A DNA stretch of 64,000 nucleotides, taken from positions 62,001-126,000 of the forward strand of contig CAZCKU010000004.1 in assembly GCA_964499365.1 (NCBI GenBank), in the 5' to 3' direction. A model generated the notes under the pieces. That model was not told the DNA's origin, did no database searches, and saw nothing but the letters and a program-made list of their open reading frames with translations. The DNA is from PALSA-1316 sp964499365 (lineage in GTDB: Bacteria; Nitrospirota; Thermodesulfovibrionia; Thermodesulfovibrionales; UBA6898). How positions within the stretch are numbered: position 1 is the stretch's first letter; each line of letters begins with the position of its first letter. The position numbers and the translations under genes were made by a program. This document shows, one piece after another, positions 25,046-32,408 of this stretch.

Positions 25046-25621
25046 ATGATGAAGGTTATCGGTTTTAACGGAAGTCCGAGAAAAGAAGGCAATACCTTTG
25101 CGGCGATCAGGACCGTATTCGGGGAGTTGGAGAAAGAAGGCATCGAAACAGAAGTTCTCCAGCTCGGCAGTTCGAATATCCGGGGCTGCAGGGCCTGCTA
25201 CAAATGCTTCGAAACAAAGGATAAACGCTGCATTCAGAAGGACGACCTCAACGGCTTCGTCGAGAAGATGGTGAGTGCCGACGGCATCATTATCGGTTCG
25301 CCGACGTATTTTGCGAATGTCTCGTCGGAGGTGAAGGCGCTGATCGATCGGGCCGGGCTCATTTCCCGGGCTAACGGCAACCTTTTTTCCCGCAAGGCCG
25401 GTGCCGCAGTCGTTGCCGCACGGAGGGCGGGTGCTGTCAACGTCTATCAGAACATCAACCTCTTTTTCGGAATCGGCAATATGATTGTGCCGGGATCGTC
25501 ATATTGGAACATAGGTATAGGCAGAAATCCGGGCGAAATACTGAACGACGAGGAGGGGATGAAGACCTTCAGAGATCTCGGGCAGAACATGGCCTGGCTG
25601 TTAAAGAAGCTCAAGGCATAG
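25046..25621 (+). CDS. NADPH-dependent FMN reductase / iron-sulfur flavoprotein family
   Basis: 191 residues with a flavodoxin-like fold: the FMN phosphate loop GFNGSPRKEGNTFA at the N-terminus, then GCRACYKCFETKDKRCIQKD, a compact CX2CX2C...C motif typical of Methanosarcina-type iron-sulfur flavoproteins, and IIIGSPTYFANVSSEVKALI around the flavin. A good ribosome site (aggag) precedes the ATG pair at 25046/25049. Such proteins transfer electrons from ferredoxin or NADPH to O2, peroxide or organic acceptors; the actual partner is unknown. The gene ends three bases from the convergent hemW-like gene, leaving no space for a normal terminator. Confidence 0.85.
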   Translation: MMKVIGFNGSPRKEGNTFAAIRTVFGELEKEGIETEVLQLGSSNIRGCRACYKCFETKDKRCIQKDDLNGFVEKMVSADGIIIGSPTYFANVSSEVKALIDRAGLISRANGNLFSRKAGAAVVAARRAGAVNVYQNINLFFGIGNMIVPGSSYWNIGIGRNPGEILNDEEGMKTFRDLGQNMAWLLKKLKA

Positions 25622-25624
25622 CGG

Positions 25625-26749
25625 TTACAGTCCGAGCGCAGTCAGCAGGTCCACGATCACCGTGTTCGAGACAACAAGGCCTTTTCTGGTCAGGCTCAGC
25701 CGGTCCCCGTCCAGCAGAAGGTACCCGGTCTCCGTCAGGTCCTGAGACGCTGTCTTCAGGTCTATTCCCGACAGGGCAGAGTCAGCCAGGCAGATGCCTT
25801 CGGTCTTGCGCAACCCGAGGAAGATATATTCCCGCAGGGCCTCTTCTGAGGTGACGGGTTCGTCTGCGTGGTCGGGCAGCGTCCCTCCCGCCAGCGCTTC
25901 AGTATAGCCGGCAATGTCCCCGGTGTTGTCCGACCGCCGGTTCCCGGTGAAGGAATGGGCCCCGGCGCCTATGCCGAGATATTCCCCGCGGTTCCAGTAG
26001 TTGAGGTTATGACGGCTTTCATGACCAGGCCGTGCGAAGTTGGATATCTCATAGTGACGATATCCCTTTGCGCCGAGAACGTCGATCGCCAGGTTATACA
26101 TATCGAGTACAGCCTCCTCGTCCGGCAGTCTCAAGTTTCCTGTCGACAGAAACCCTGAAAGAGGGGTCGCCTTCTCCGGCGTCAGTTCGTAGGTCGAAAT
26201 GTGGTCCGTGCCGAGAGAGACGGCCCGGGTGAGTGTATCCTTCCATGCCGTTATCGTCTGGCCCGGTATGCCGTACATAAGGTCAAGCGATATGCTGTCA
26301 AAGCCGCTTTCTCCCGCCTCTTTTATCGCAGTGACAGCCTCCTCGGCTGAATGTATCCGCCCCAGCAGCTTCAGTTCCTCATCTCTGAAGGACTGAACAC
26401 CGATGCTGATGCGGCGTATGCCGAGCAGCGCGATTGCCTCGAGGGCCTGTCTGTCTACGGTGCCCGGGTTCGCCTCTATCGATCTCTCTGCATCGGCGGC
26501 TACGGCATAATTGTCCGCGAGGCATCCAAGGAGTCTCCCGATTTGATCTGCGGTGAGCAGCGAGGGGGTGCCCCCCCCTATATAGATGGTTCTGAGTTCT
26601 CCGGCAAGTCCCCTTTTGAGTGACAACTCTCTGCAGAGGGCCCCGACATAGCGCTCCGCAGTTCCGCTGTCATGGGGCATCGAGAGGAAATCGCAGTAAA
26701 GGCATTTCCTGACACAGAAAGGTATGTGGATATAGAGGGAATGCACCAT
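25625..26749 (-). CDS. hemW: HemW-like radical SAM protein (coproporphyrinogen oxidase family)
   Basis: 374 residues. The radical SAM motif is FCVRKCLYCDF (CX3CX2C); other family features are YIGGGTPSLL, SIEANPG, ISIGVQSF, LDLMYGIPGQT and RHNLNYWNRGEYLGIGAGAHSF, followed by the C-terminal HemN-like domain ending LSLTRKGLVVSNTVIVDLL. HemN-type coproporphyrinogen oxidases have an extra upstream cysteine (CX3CX2CXC); here the fourth cysteine is replaced by Phe (YCDF), which fits HemW, a haem-binding chaperone-type protein. Convergent with the flavoprotein gene and divergent from mazG. Confidence 0.88.
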   Translation of the reverse strand: MVHSLYIHIPFCVRKCLYCDFLSMPHDSGTAERYVGALCRELSLKRGLAGELRTIYIGGGTPSLLTADQIGRLLGCLADNYAVAADAERSIEANPGTVDRQALEAIALLGIRRISIGVQSFRDEELKLLGRIHSAEEAVTAIKEAGESGFDSISLDLMYGIPGQTITAWKDTLTRAVSLGTDHISTYELTPEKATPLSGFLSTGNLRLPDEEAVLDMYNLAIDVLGAKGYRHYEISNFARPGHESRHNLNYWNRGEYLGIGAGAHSFTGNRRSDNTGDIAGYTEALAGGTLPDHADEPVTSEEALREYIFLGLRKTEGICLADSALSGIDLKTASQDLTETGYLLLDGDRLSLTRKGLVVSNTVIVDLLTALGL

Positions 26750-26813
26750 GAGCTATTATGACACAGCCTCCCCTCGTGGATGCGGGGAAGACAGAGATAT
26801 ACCGGGTTGCGGT

Positions 26814-26842
26814 TTGACAATAATCCGGGTAATTCCTAATAT
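26814..26842 (+). promoter_or_regulatory. Sigma70-type promoter of mazG (leaderless)
   Basis: TTGACA (26814-26819, perfect -35), exactly 17 bp spacer, TAATAT (26837-26842). The ATG begins at 26851, eight bases after the -10, so the transcript should start within about three bases of the start codon. Confidence 0.7.
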
Positions 26843-26850
26843 AGACCTCT

Positions 26851-27618
26851 ATGGATATCAGTGAACTGGTCAGTATCATGAAGGAACTGCGCAGCGAAAA
26901 AGGATGCCCCTGGGACAGGGAGCAGACACGGGCGTCTCTCAAGCCCTTCATTGTCGAAGAGGCCTATGAGGTGCTCGATGCGATCGACGGGAGGGATCCG
27001 AAGGCTCTCAGGGAAGAGCTGGGGGACCTGCTGTTCCAGATAGTCTTCCAGTGCCAGATAGCGGCCGAGCAGGGCGAGTTTACGCTTTCTGACGTTATCG
27101 GGGGGATTGCCGGGAAGATGATCAGCCGCCATCCGCATGTCTTTGGGGATGCAGACGTGAGGTCTTCTGCAGAGGTACTGCTGAAGTGGGATGAACACAA
27201 GAAGCGGGAGGGTAAACAAAAGGATTCCATCCTCGAAGGAGTTCCGGTGGCGCTCCCGGCACTTCTGCAGGCACAGAAACTCCAGGCCCGGGCCTCAAAG
27301 GTCGGGTTTGACTGGGAGAGGCCGGACGACCTGCTCGGGAAACTCGATGAAGAGATCGATGAATTCAAGTCCGCATTTCACGGGAAAAATATTGAGGAAA
27401 CAGAGGATGAGCTTGGCGACGTGCTGTTTATGCTGGTCAATATTGCCCGGTTTATCGGGCTGAACCCTGAAGAGGCCCTCAGAAAGACGATCAGCAAGTT
27501 TATTTCGCGTTTTCGTTACATAGAGATGTCGGCCAAAGAACAGGGCAGGGATCTTTCCGACATGACCCTTGCCGAAATGGACGCCCTGTGGGACGAAGCA
27601 AAGCAACGGAAGAAATGA
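26851..27618 (+). CDS. mazG: Nucleoside triphosphate pyrophosphohydrolase MazG
   Basis: 255 residues with two MazG-type all-alpha NTP-PPase repeats. The first (about 10-110) has the metal-binding EXXE...EXXD motif in EEAYEVLDAID and REELGDLLFQIVF; the second (about 165-250) has KLDEEIDEFKSA and EDELGDVLFMLVNIARF. The enzyme hydrolyses NTPs to NMP and PPi, removing aberrant nucleotides or lowering ppGpp. It has its own promoter with a TTGACA -35 and almost no 5' leader. Convergent with the LuxR-type regulator, 18 bp between stops. Confidence 0.95.
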   Translation: MDISELVSIMKELRSEKGCPWDREQTRASLKPFIVEEAYEVLDAIDGRDPKALREELGDLLFQIVFQCQIAAEQGEFTLSDVIGGIAGKMISRHPHVFGDADVRSSAEVLLKWDEHKKREGKQKDSILEGVPVALPALLQAQKLQARASKVGFDWERPDDLLGKLDEEIDEFKSAFHGKNIEETEDELGDVLFMLVNIARFIGLNPEEALRKTISKFISRFRYIEMSAKEQGRDLSDMTLAEMDALWDEAKQRKK

Positions 27619-27636
27619 CCCTGCTGTCGGAGAGTC

Positions 27637-28272
27637 CTACTCGATCAGGCTGTTCTGGATAACATAATGGGTAAGGGCGGCGTTGGTCTTCATCCGCATT
27701 TTGTCAAGGATCCGCGCACGATAGGTGCTGATGGTCTTTACGCTGAGGTTCAGCTCCTGTCCGATCTCCTTCACAGCCTTGCCTGAGGCGATCATGCACA
27801 TCACCTGATATTCACGGTCCGACAGGGCCTCGTGCAGTGGCTTGTTCTCGCCATGTTCGAGGTAGACCGCCAGTTTCTCGGCCAGAGACGGCCCCAGGTA
27901 TTTCTTGCCGGAGGAGATTCTTCTGATTGCAAGGATCAGTTCCTCGGAGGCGCTGTCCTTTGTCAGGTACCCGGCCGCGCCGGCCCTCAGCGCCCTCATT
28001 GCATATTGTTCCTCGGAATACATGCTCAGGATCAGGACCGGGAGGTGCGGGTGTTCGGCCCTCAACTGTTTCAAGACGTCAAGGCCGTTTCTGCCGGGCA
28101 TCGAGATATCGAGGAGCACAACGTCGAAATGCTGTTTCGATGCCTTCTCAACGACGTCAAGCCCGTTGATCGCCTCGTCGGTCACAACCATGTCAGCAGT
28201 CTCAGCCAGGATCTGCTTTAGTCCTTCACGGACAATGGTATGATCATCTGCGATAAGTATCTTGATCATCAC
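27637..28272 (-). CDS. NarL/FixJ-type response regulator (receiver + LuxR HTH)
   Basis: 211 residues. An N-terminal receiver domain (about 3-120) shows ADDHTIVREGL, phosphoacceptor Asp in VVLLDISMPGRNGLDV, Ser/Thr switch and YLTKDSA (Lys). The C-terminal LuxR-type HTH (about 148-208) shows ALSDREYQVMCMIASGKAV and LNLSVKTISTYRARILDKM. It would bind DNA when phosphorylated. There is no cognate kinase next to it, so it is an orphan; several kinases elsewhere in the window could feed it. ATG ATG at 28272/28269; a TATAAT lies only five bases upstream and no ribosome site is visible. Confidence 0.93.
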   Translation of the reverse strand: MMIKILIADDHTIVREGLKQILAETADMVVTDEAINGLDVVEKASKQHFDVVLLDISMPGRNGLDVLKQLRAEHPHLPVLILSMYSEEQYAMRALRAGAAGYLTKDSASEELILAIRRISSGKKYLGPSLAEKLAVYLEHGENKPLHEALSDREYQVMCMIASGKAVKEIGQELNLSVKTISTYRARILDKMRMKTNAALTHYVIQNSLIE

Positions 28273-28277
28273 AGGTA

Positions 28278-28283
28278 ATTATA
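28278..28283 (-). promoter_or_regulatory. Extended -10 element before LuxR-type regulator
   Basis: On the minus strand TATAAT preceded by TG one base upstream, ending five bases before the first ATG at 28272. The -35 is poor. If functional the mRNA would be leaderless. The rest of the 175-bp gap holds only a 7-bp hairpin (28370-28391) without a T-run. Confidence 0.35.
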
Positions 28284-28447
28284 TCACCAATCAGCATGAA
28301 AGCACATGAACCCGCTGCAGGCGCAGGCGGCTGAAGACAGCCTCCGGCATTCCCGCCGGATATTCTGCTCATACAGATTTTGGCCTGTATGCTGATCCTG
28401 ATCTGGCGTGTTTCAGTGGAAAGTCGGGGCTGCCGCAGGTGCCAATG

Positions 28448-29563
28448 CTACCGTCTGATATATGTGCGGTACGCCATCTGGAGTTTGTGCTGTATATCTT
28501 CAGGGGTAAAGACCACGCCGCCGGGCCTGCCGTAGAAAAGCACCGGCGAACTCCCGTTGACAGCCAGCCTCACATCGTCAACCATCTGCCCGGCATTCAT
28601 CTCGACGACCATGATCGTCTTCCCCCGGGCGATACGGGCCAGGTCCTTTTCCGGAAATGGGAACAGGGTGACCGGCCTGAAAAGACCGATTTTTTTTCCT
28701 GCTGCCCTGAGCTCCTTCATGGCCGAAAGGGTGATTCGAGCAGCAATGCCGAAGGCGACAACGACCATCTCCGCATCGTCTGTCTGATGGGTATCGTACA
28801 TTACTTCATGCCGGCTGATTGCGCGATATTTATCCATGAGCGCTTTGTTTCTGGCCTCCAGTTCCCCCTGGCCCATAAAGAGGGTCTTGATTACCCGGGG
28901 GGCCCTCTTCCGGCAGCCTCCGAGGGTCCAGTCTTTTTTGGGAAGCTTCGGCCTGCTGTGAGGTTTCGGGAGGAACGGCTCCATCATCTGGCCGATTACT
29001 CCGTCGCTGAGAATTATCACGGGGATGCGATACTGATCGGCCTTATCAAAGGCGCGGATGGTGAGGTCCCACATCTCCTGAACATTATAGGGTGAATAGA
29101 CGATGCACCGGTAGTCCCCATGCCCGCCTCCCCTGACAGCCTGAGAATAATCCCCCTGGCTGGCGGTAATATTCCCCAGTCCGGGACCGCCCCTCTGGAC
29201 GTTGACAATGACCGACGGCAGTTCGGCCATTGCAAGAAATGAGATGCCCTCCTGCATCAGGCTGATACCTGGACCGCTTGAGGAGGTCATGGCACGAATG
29301 CCTGCGGCTGAGGCGCCAAAAACCATATTGATGGATGCCAGTTCACTCTCTGCCTGGATAAAGGTTCCGCCGCAGGAGGGCATCTTGCGCGACATATATT
29401 CGGGTATTTCGTTCTGAGGCGTTATGGGATAGCCGGCATAAAAGCGGCAGCCTGCCTGCAGGGCCGCTTCGGCCAGGGCCTCGTTGCCCTTCATGAGCAG
29501 CAGATCCGGCTGTCCCGGCTTCACTCTTTTATCCTCCGGAAACATCTTTTCATTGCCTGTCAT
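28448..29563 (-). CDS. 2-oxoacid:ferredoxin oxidoreductase, alpha subunit
   Basis: 371 residues. N-terminal pyrimidine-binding domain of the PFOR superfamily: LLLMKGNEALAEAALQAGC, FYAGYPITPQNEIPEYM, AESELASINMVFGASAAG and SSSGPGISLMQEG, then NVQRGGPGLGNITASQGDY. The C-terminal domain II (about 265-365) has MVVVAFGIAARI and PFPEKDLARIARG. The enzyme oxidatively decarboxylates 2-oxoacids to acyl-CoA with ferredoxin, or runs in reverse. The architecture fits the VorB/KorA type with separate subunits; beta and gamma subunits are encoded about 11 kb away on the same strand, and no ferredoxin-like delta subunit is seen. I chose the ATG at 29563; the frame is open 43 codons further upstream. Confidence 0.9.
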   Translation of the reverse strand: MTGNEKMFPEDKRVKPGQPDLLLMKGNEALAEAALQAGCRFYAGYPITPQNEIPEYMSRKMPSCGGTFIQAESELASINMVFGASAAGIRAMTSSSGPGISLMQEGISFLAMAELPSVIVNVQRGGPGLGNITASQGDYSQAVRGGGHGDYRCIVYSPYNVQEMWDLTIRAFDKADQYRIPVIILSDGVIGQMMEPFLPKPHSRPKLPKKDWTLGGCRKRAPRVIKTLFMGQGELEARNKALMDKYRAISRHEVMYDTHQTDDAEMVVVAFGIAARITLSAMKELRAAGKKIGLFRPVTLFPFPEKDLARIARGKTIMVVEMNAGQMVDDVRLAVNGSSPVLFYGRPGGVVFTPEDIQHKLQMAYRTYIRR

Positions 29564-29611
29564 TATAGCATACTCACCGGATGTCACGTTAGACGCCGAT
29601 CGAGAAAGGTA

Positions 29612-29641
29612 TTGATTTTTTTCTCTTTTTTCTGCTATTGT
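29612..29641 (+). promoter_or_regulatory. Candidate promoter of rimP-nusA
   Basis: TTGATT (29612-29617), 18-bp T-rich spacer and TATTGT (29636-29641), about 70 bp before rimP and upstream of the terminator-like hairpin. Match is moderate. Confidence 0.35.
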
Positions 29642-29674
29642 AACATGTAAACCGAATCTGAATTTCCTGTTACG

Positions 29675-29703
29675 AAGAGTGGGCGATCCCACTCTTTTGT
29701 TTT
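29675..29703 (+). terminator. Terminator-like hairpin in the rimP leader (possible attenuator)
   Basis: A perfect nine-base stem AAGAGTGGG (29675-29683) with CCCACTCTT (29688-29696) across the loop CGAT, followed by TTGTTTT: a textbook intrinsic terminator pointing into rimP, eight bases before its start. A weaker upstream pairing, GTAACA (29640-29645) with TGTTAC (29668-29673), abuts it. rimP-nusA leaders with a terminator hairpin are known in enterobacteria; function here is inferred. Confidence 0.65.
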
Positions 29704-29710
29704 ATAGAAT

Positions 29711-30169
29711 ATGGCAACGGTAAAAGAGAGACTAACAGAACTGGCGGGTCCGGTTGCCGGACAGCTCGAAGTCGATATCGTTGATATCGAGCTGGCGGGT
29801 AATGCCCGTAGAACGGTTGTCAGGATCTTTCTTGATAAGCCGGGGGGGGTCACGCTGGAGGATTGTGCAAAGTTCAGCAGGGCTCTGTCGGCTCTGCTTG
29901 ATGTGGAAGACCCGATCAGCACGCGGTATGTCCTTGAGGTTTCCTCTCCGGGGCTTGACAGACCGCTAAAGACGAACAAGGATTTTTCGCGGAGTATCGG
30001 TAAGCTTGTACGTATCGTGACGAGGGAGAAGATCGAGGGTGAGACTTTTCTGATTGGAAGAATACAGGCAGTCGATGAGCATGCCGTAGCCGTGTTGGTG
30101 GATGGCAGCAGAGAGGTGAGTATACCTTTTGAACAAATCTCGAAAGCACGTCTGGAGATAGAACTATGA
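29711..30169 (+). CDS. rimP: Ribosome maturation factor RimP
   Basis: 152 residues, two-domain RimP needed for 30S subunit maturation. Family features: VDIVDIELAGNARRTVVRIFL with DKPGGVTLEDCAKFSRALSA, then YVLEVSSPGLDRPLKTNKDF around 75-95, and a C-terminal SH3-like barrel ending EISKAR-type residues (ISKARLEIEL). It overlaps nusA by four bases in the classic rimP-nusA order. An intrinsic-terminator hairpin stands immediately upstream of the start, hinting at regulated read-through. Confidence 0.95.
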   Translation: MATVKERLTELAGPVAGQLEVDIVDIELAGNARRTVVRIFLDKPGGVTLEDCAKFSRALSALLDVEDPISTRYVLEVSSPGLDRPLKTNKDFSRSIGKLVRIVTREKIEGETFLIGRIQAVDEHAVAVLVDGSREVSIPFEQISKARLEIEL

Positions 30170-31290
30170 TGACCAAGGAACTTTGTCACGTTATAGATCA
30201 GATCAGCAGGGAAAAGGGGATCTCGAAGGAGATCCTCATCGAGGCGCTTGAGTCGGCGCTCCTGTCAGCCATGAGAAAAAAGTACGGCGGCAGGTCGAAT
30301 ATATTTCTGAATATCGACCGCCAGAAATGCAATATTAAGCTTTACGAGACAAAAACAGTCGTTGCAGAACCCCAGGACCCTGCTGAGGAGATATCGATTG
30401 CCGATGCGCAGAAGATCTCCGCAGACAAAAACGAGGGCGATACCGTGGAACTGCCCCTGGACCTTCATGACCTTGGCAGGATAGCAGCCCAGACGGCCAA
30501 ACAGGTTATTTTTCAGAGGGTGCGCGAGGCTGAGCGTGACGTTATCTTTAACGAGTTTAAGGACAAGGCGGGCCAGATCGTCACCGGTGTCGTTATGCGG
30601 CGGGAGAAGGGTGCCTATTTCCTCAACCTCGGCAAGGCGGAGGCGACGCTCCCGATAAAGGAGACGCTCCCGAGCGAAAACCTGAAGCGGGGCGATACGG
30701 CCAAGGCCATCGTGACCGACGTCAGGATCAGCGCGAAGGGGCCTGAGATCGTCGTATCGAGGACCGCCCCTGAGTTCGTCGCCGGGCTGTTCAAGATGGA
30801 GGTCCCGGAGATCAACGAGGGGCTGGTGCAGATCAGAAATATTGTCCGGGAACCGGGTGAGCGGACGAAAATTGCGGTCTTCTCGCGGGATACGGCCATT
30901 GACCCTGTCGGGTCCTGCGTCGGGATGAAGGGTACCAGGGTGCAGACCATTGTGAGGGAGCTCAGGGGAGAGCGTATTGACATCATTCCCTGGACCGATG
31001 ACCCGAGGATGCTCATATCTCGCGCGCTCAGCCCGGCCCAGATCGACAAGATCGGCATCAACGATGAGACAAAAACCGCGATGGTGGTTGTCAACGACCA
31101 GCAGCTCTCTCTTGCGATCGGCAAGAAGGGGCAGAATGTGCGTCTTGCCATGAAGCTGACCGGCTGGGACATTGACATCATCAGTGATACGGAGTACTCC
31201 AAGATCAGGATGGAAGAGACTGACAAGGCCCTTGAAACGAGCCTGAAAAAAGAAGGTCTGAAGAAAGAGATACCGCCGGTACAGGAATAG
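30166..31290 (+). CDS. nusA: Transcription termination/antitermination factor NusA
   Basis: 374 residues, the short form without C-terminal acidic repeats, as in Bacillus. The N-terminal RNA-polymerase-binding domain begins LCHVIDQISREKGISKEILI; the S1 domain contains GVVMRREKGAYFLNLGKAEA; the KH1 region has REPGERTKIAVFS and DPVGSCVGMKGTRVQTIVREL; KH2 has LAIGKKGQNVRLAMKLTGW. It modulates pausing, termination and antitermination. Overlaps rimP (start at 30166 or 30169). Unlike the usual order, infB does not follow; the next gene, nine bases on, is a short coiled-coil protein. Confidence 0.96.
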   Translation: MMTKELCHVIDQISREKGISKEILIEALESALLSAMRKKYGGRSNIFLNIDRQKCNIKLYETKTVVAEPQDPAEEISIADAQKISADKNEGDTVELPLDLHDLGRIAAQTAKQVIFQRVREAERDVIFNEFKDKAGQIVTGVVMRREKGAYFLNLGKAEATLPIKETLPSENLKRGDTAKAIVTDVRISAKGPEIVVSRTAPEFVAGLFKMEVPEINEGLVQIRNIVREPGERTKIAVFSRDTAIDPVGSCVGMKGTRVQTIVRELRGERIDIIPWTDDPRMLISRALSPAQIDKIGINDETKTAMVVVNDQQLSLAIGKKGQNVRLAMKLTGWDIDIISDTEYSKIRMEETDKALETSLKKEGLKKEIPPVQE

Positions 31291-31298
31291 GAGGTTTC

Positions 31299-31613
31299 AT
31301 GCTGAGGAAACTCAGGACCGATTTTCTGCAGGGCATAGAGCGGATACGCTGGTTTTCCGGTGTTTTATCCGAGAGACTGAACATTGAGATTGCGGTTATA
31401 AAGCTGCTGTTCAAGTCGGACGGGATAGACCGGAAGAAGAATGAGCTTCTGACAGCTCTGGGCAGCCGGGTGTATGAATTGAAGGACAGCACCGAAAAGA
31501 ATATATTGAAGGACAGGGTGGTGCTCGGTGCGATAGCCGAGATTGAGGGGCTCGAAAAGGAGATCGTCGACCTGGGCCATAAAATCGATGAATTGAGCCG
31601 AACGGGCACCTAG
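31299..31613 (+). CDS. Hypothetical coiled-coil protein (104 aa)
   Basis: 104 residues, predicted almost all helical with heptad-like hydrophobic spacing, especially from about 65 to the end (AIAEIEGLEKEIVDLGHKID). The N-terminal part (RKLRTDFLQGIERIRWFSGV) is basic and amphipathic. There are no cysteines, signal peptide or membrane segment. A ribosome site (aggagg) precedes the ATG. The gene fits snugly between nusA (8-bp gap) and pilD (no gap), so it is surely translated as part of the operon. I do not recognise a named family; similar short coiled-coil proteins occur in type IV pilus or chromosome-related loci, but this is not evidence of function. Confidence 0.8.
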   Translation: MLRKLRTDFLQGIERIRWFSGVLSERLNIEIAVIKLLFKSDGIDRKKNELLTALGSRVYELKDSTEKNILKDRVVLGAIAEIEGLEKEIVDLGHKIDELSRTGT

Positions 31614-32387
31614 ATGGTTCTCTACCTTTTTGTTGCCGCGGTCGGTCTGCTGATCGGGTCTTTTCTGAATGTCTGTATCTACCGTATGCCGCGCAACCTC
31701 TCGATCGTGTTTCCCTCCTCGCACTGCACCTCATGTGATGAACCGATCCGTCCCTGGGACAATATTCCGCTCATCAGTTATCTCATCCTCGGGGGCAGGT
31801 GCCGTAAATGTTCAGCAGGGATATCACTGCGCTATCCGCTGGTTGAGGCCCTCAACGGCCTGCTCTATTGCGCACTCCTCTGGAGGTATGGCCCGGGCTG
31901 GCCTTTCGTGATCTATGCCGTCTTCGTCTCGTCGCTCATCGTCCTGACGTTTATCGATCTTGATTTCCAGATCATTCCCGACGAGATTACGCTGACCGGT
32001 ATACCTGCGGGGCTGCTGGCCGGCTCGCTCCTCCTCCCCGATCCTTTTATGAGGGCCGAGCCTCTCGGTATTGTCTCTTCCATCGCCGGATTTCTGGTGG
32101 GAGGCGGCTTCTTCTATCTCGTGGCTGTCCTCAGCAGGGGCGGGATGGGCGGCGGGGACATCAAGCTGATGGCGATGGTCGGCGGTCTGATGGGCTGGAA
32201 GGCGGTCCTCCTCACCACCTTCATCGGAAGTCTGACCGGATCTTTCGTCGGGATATTCCTGATGGTCTTTAAAGGCAAGGGAAGAAAGACCAAGGTGCCG
32301 TTCGGACCGTTCCTGGCGCTGGGGTCGGCGGTGACCGTCTTTTTTGCCCAGGAGATTCTTCTGTGGTATCTGTCCCTGCATGGATGA
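31614..32387 (+). CDS. pilD: Prepilin leader peptidase / N-methyltransferase (A24 family)
   Basis: 257 residues, multi-spanning membrane aspartyl protease that cleaves type IV prepilin leaders and methylates the new N-terminus. The N-terminal domain has GSFLNVCIYRMPR and a zinc-type pair of motifs CTSCDEPI and CRKCSAG (the tetra-cysteine site of full-length PilD). The catalytic aspartates are in FIDLDFQIIPDEITL and the GGGDIKLMAMVGG motif. It begins directly at the stop of the coiled-coil gene. No pilin or pilus-assembly genes are in this window, so its substrates lie elsewhere. Confidence 0.93.
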   Translation: MVLYLFVAAVGLLIGSFLNVCIYRMPRNLSIVFPSSHCTSCDEPIRPWDNIPLISYLILGGRCRKCSAGISLRYPLVEALNGLLYCALLWRYGPGWPFVIYAVFVSSLIVLTFIDLDFQIIPDEITLTGIPAGLLAGSLLLPDPFMRAEPLGIVSSIAGFLVGGGFFYLVAVLSRGGMGGGDIKLMAMVGGLMGWKAVLLTTFIGSLTGSFVGIFLMVFKGKGRKTKVPFGPFLALGSAVTVFFAQEILLWYLSLHG

Positions 32388-32408
32388 GGACTGTCGGGCA
32401 TCGACTCT

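Noticed and set aside
28354..28391. Hairpins between the LuxR-type regulator and the oxidoreductase alpha gene as a terminator or riboswitch
   Set aside because: Short stems (5-7 bp) without a T-run and no match to a known riboswitch that I can recognise.
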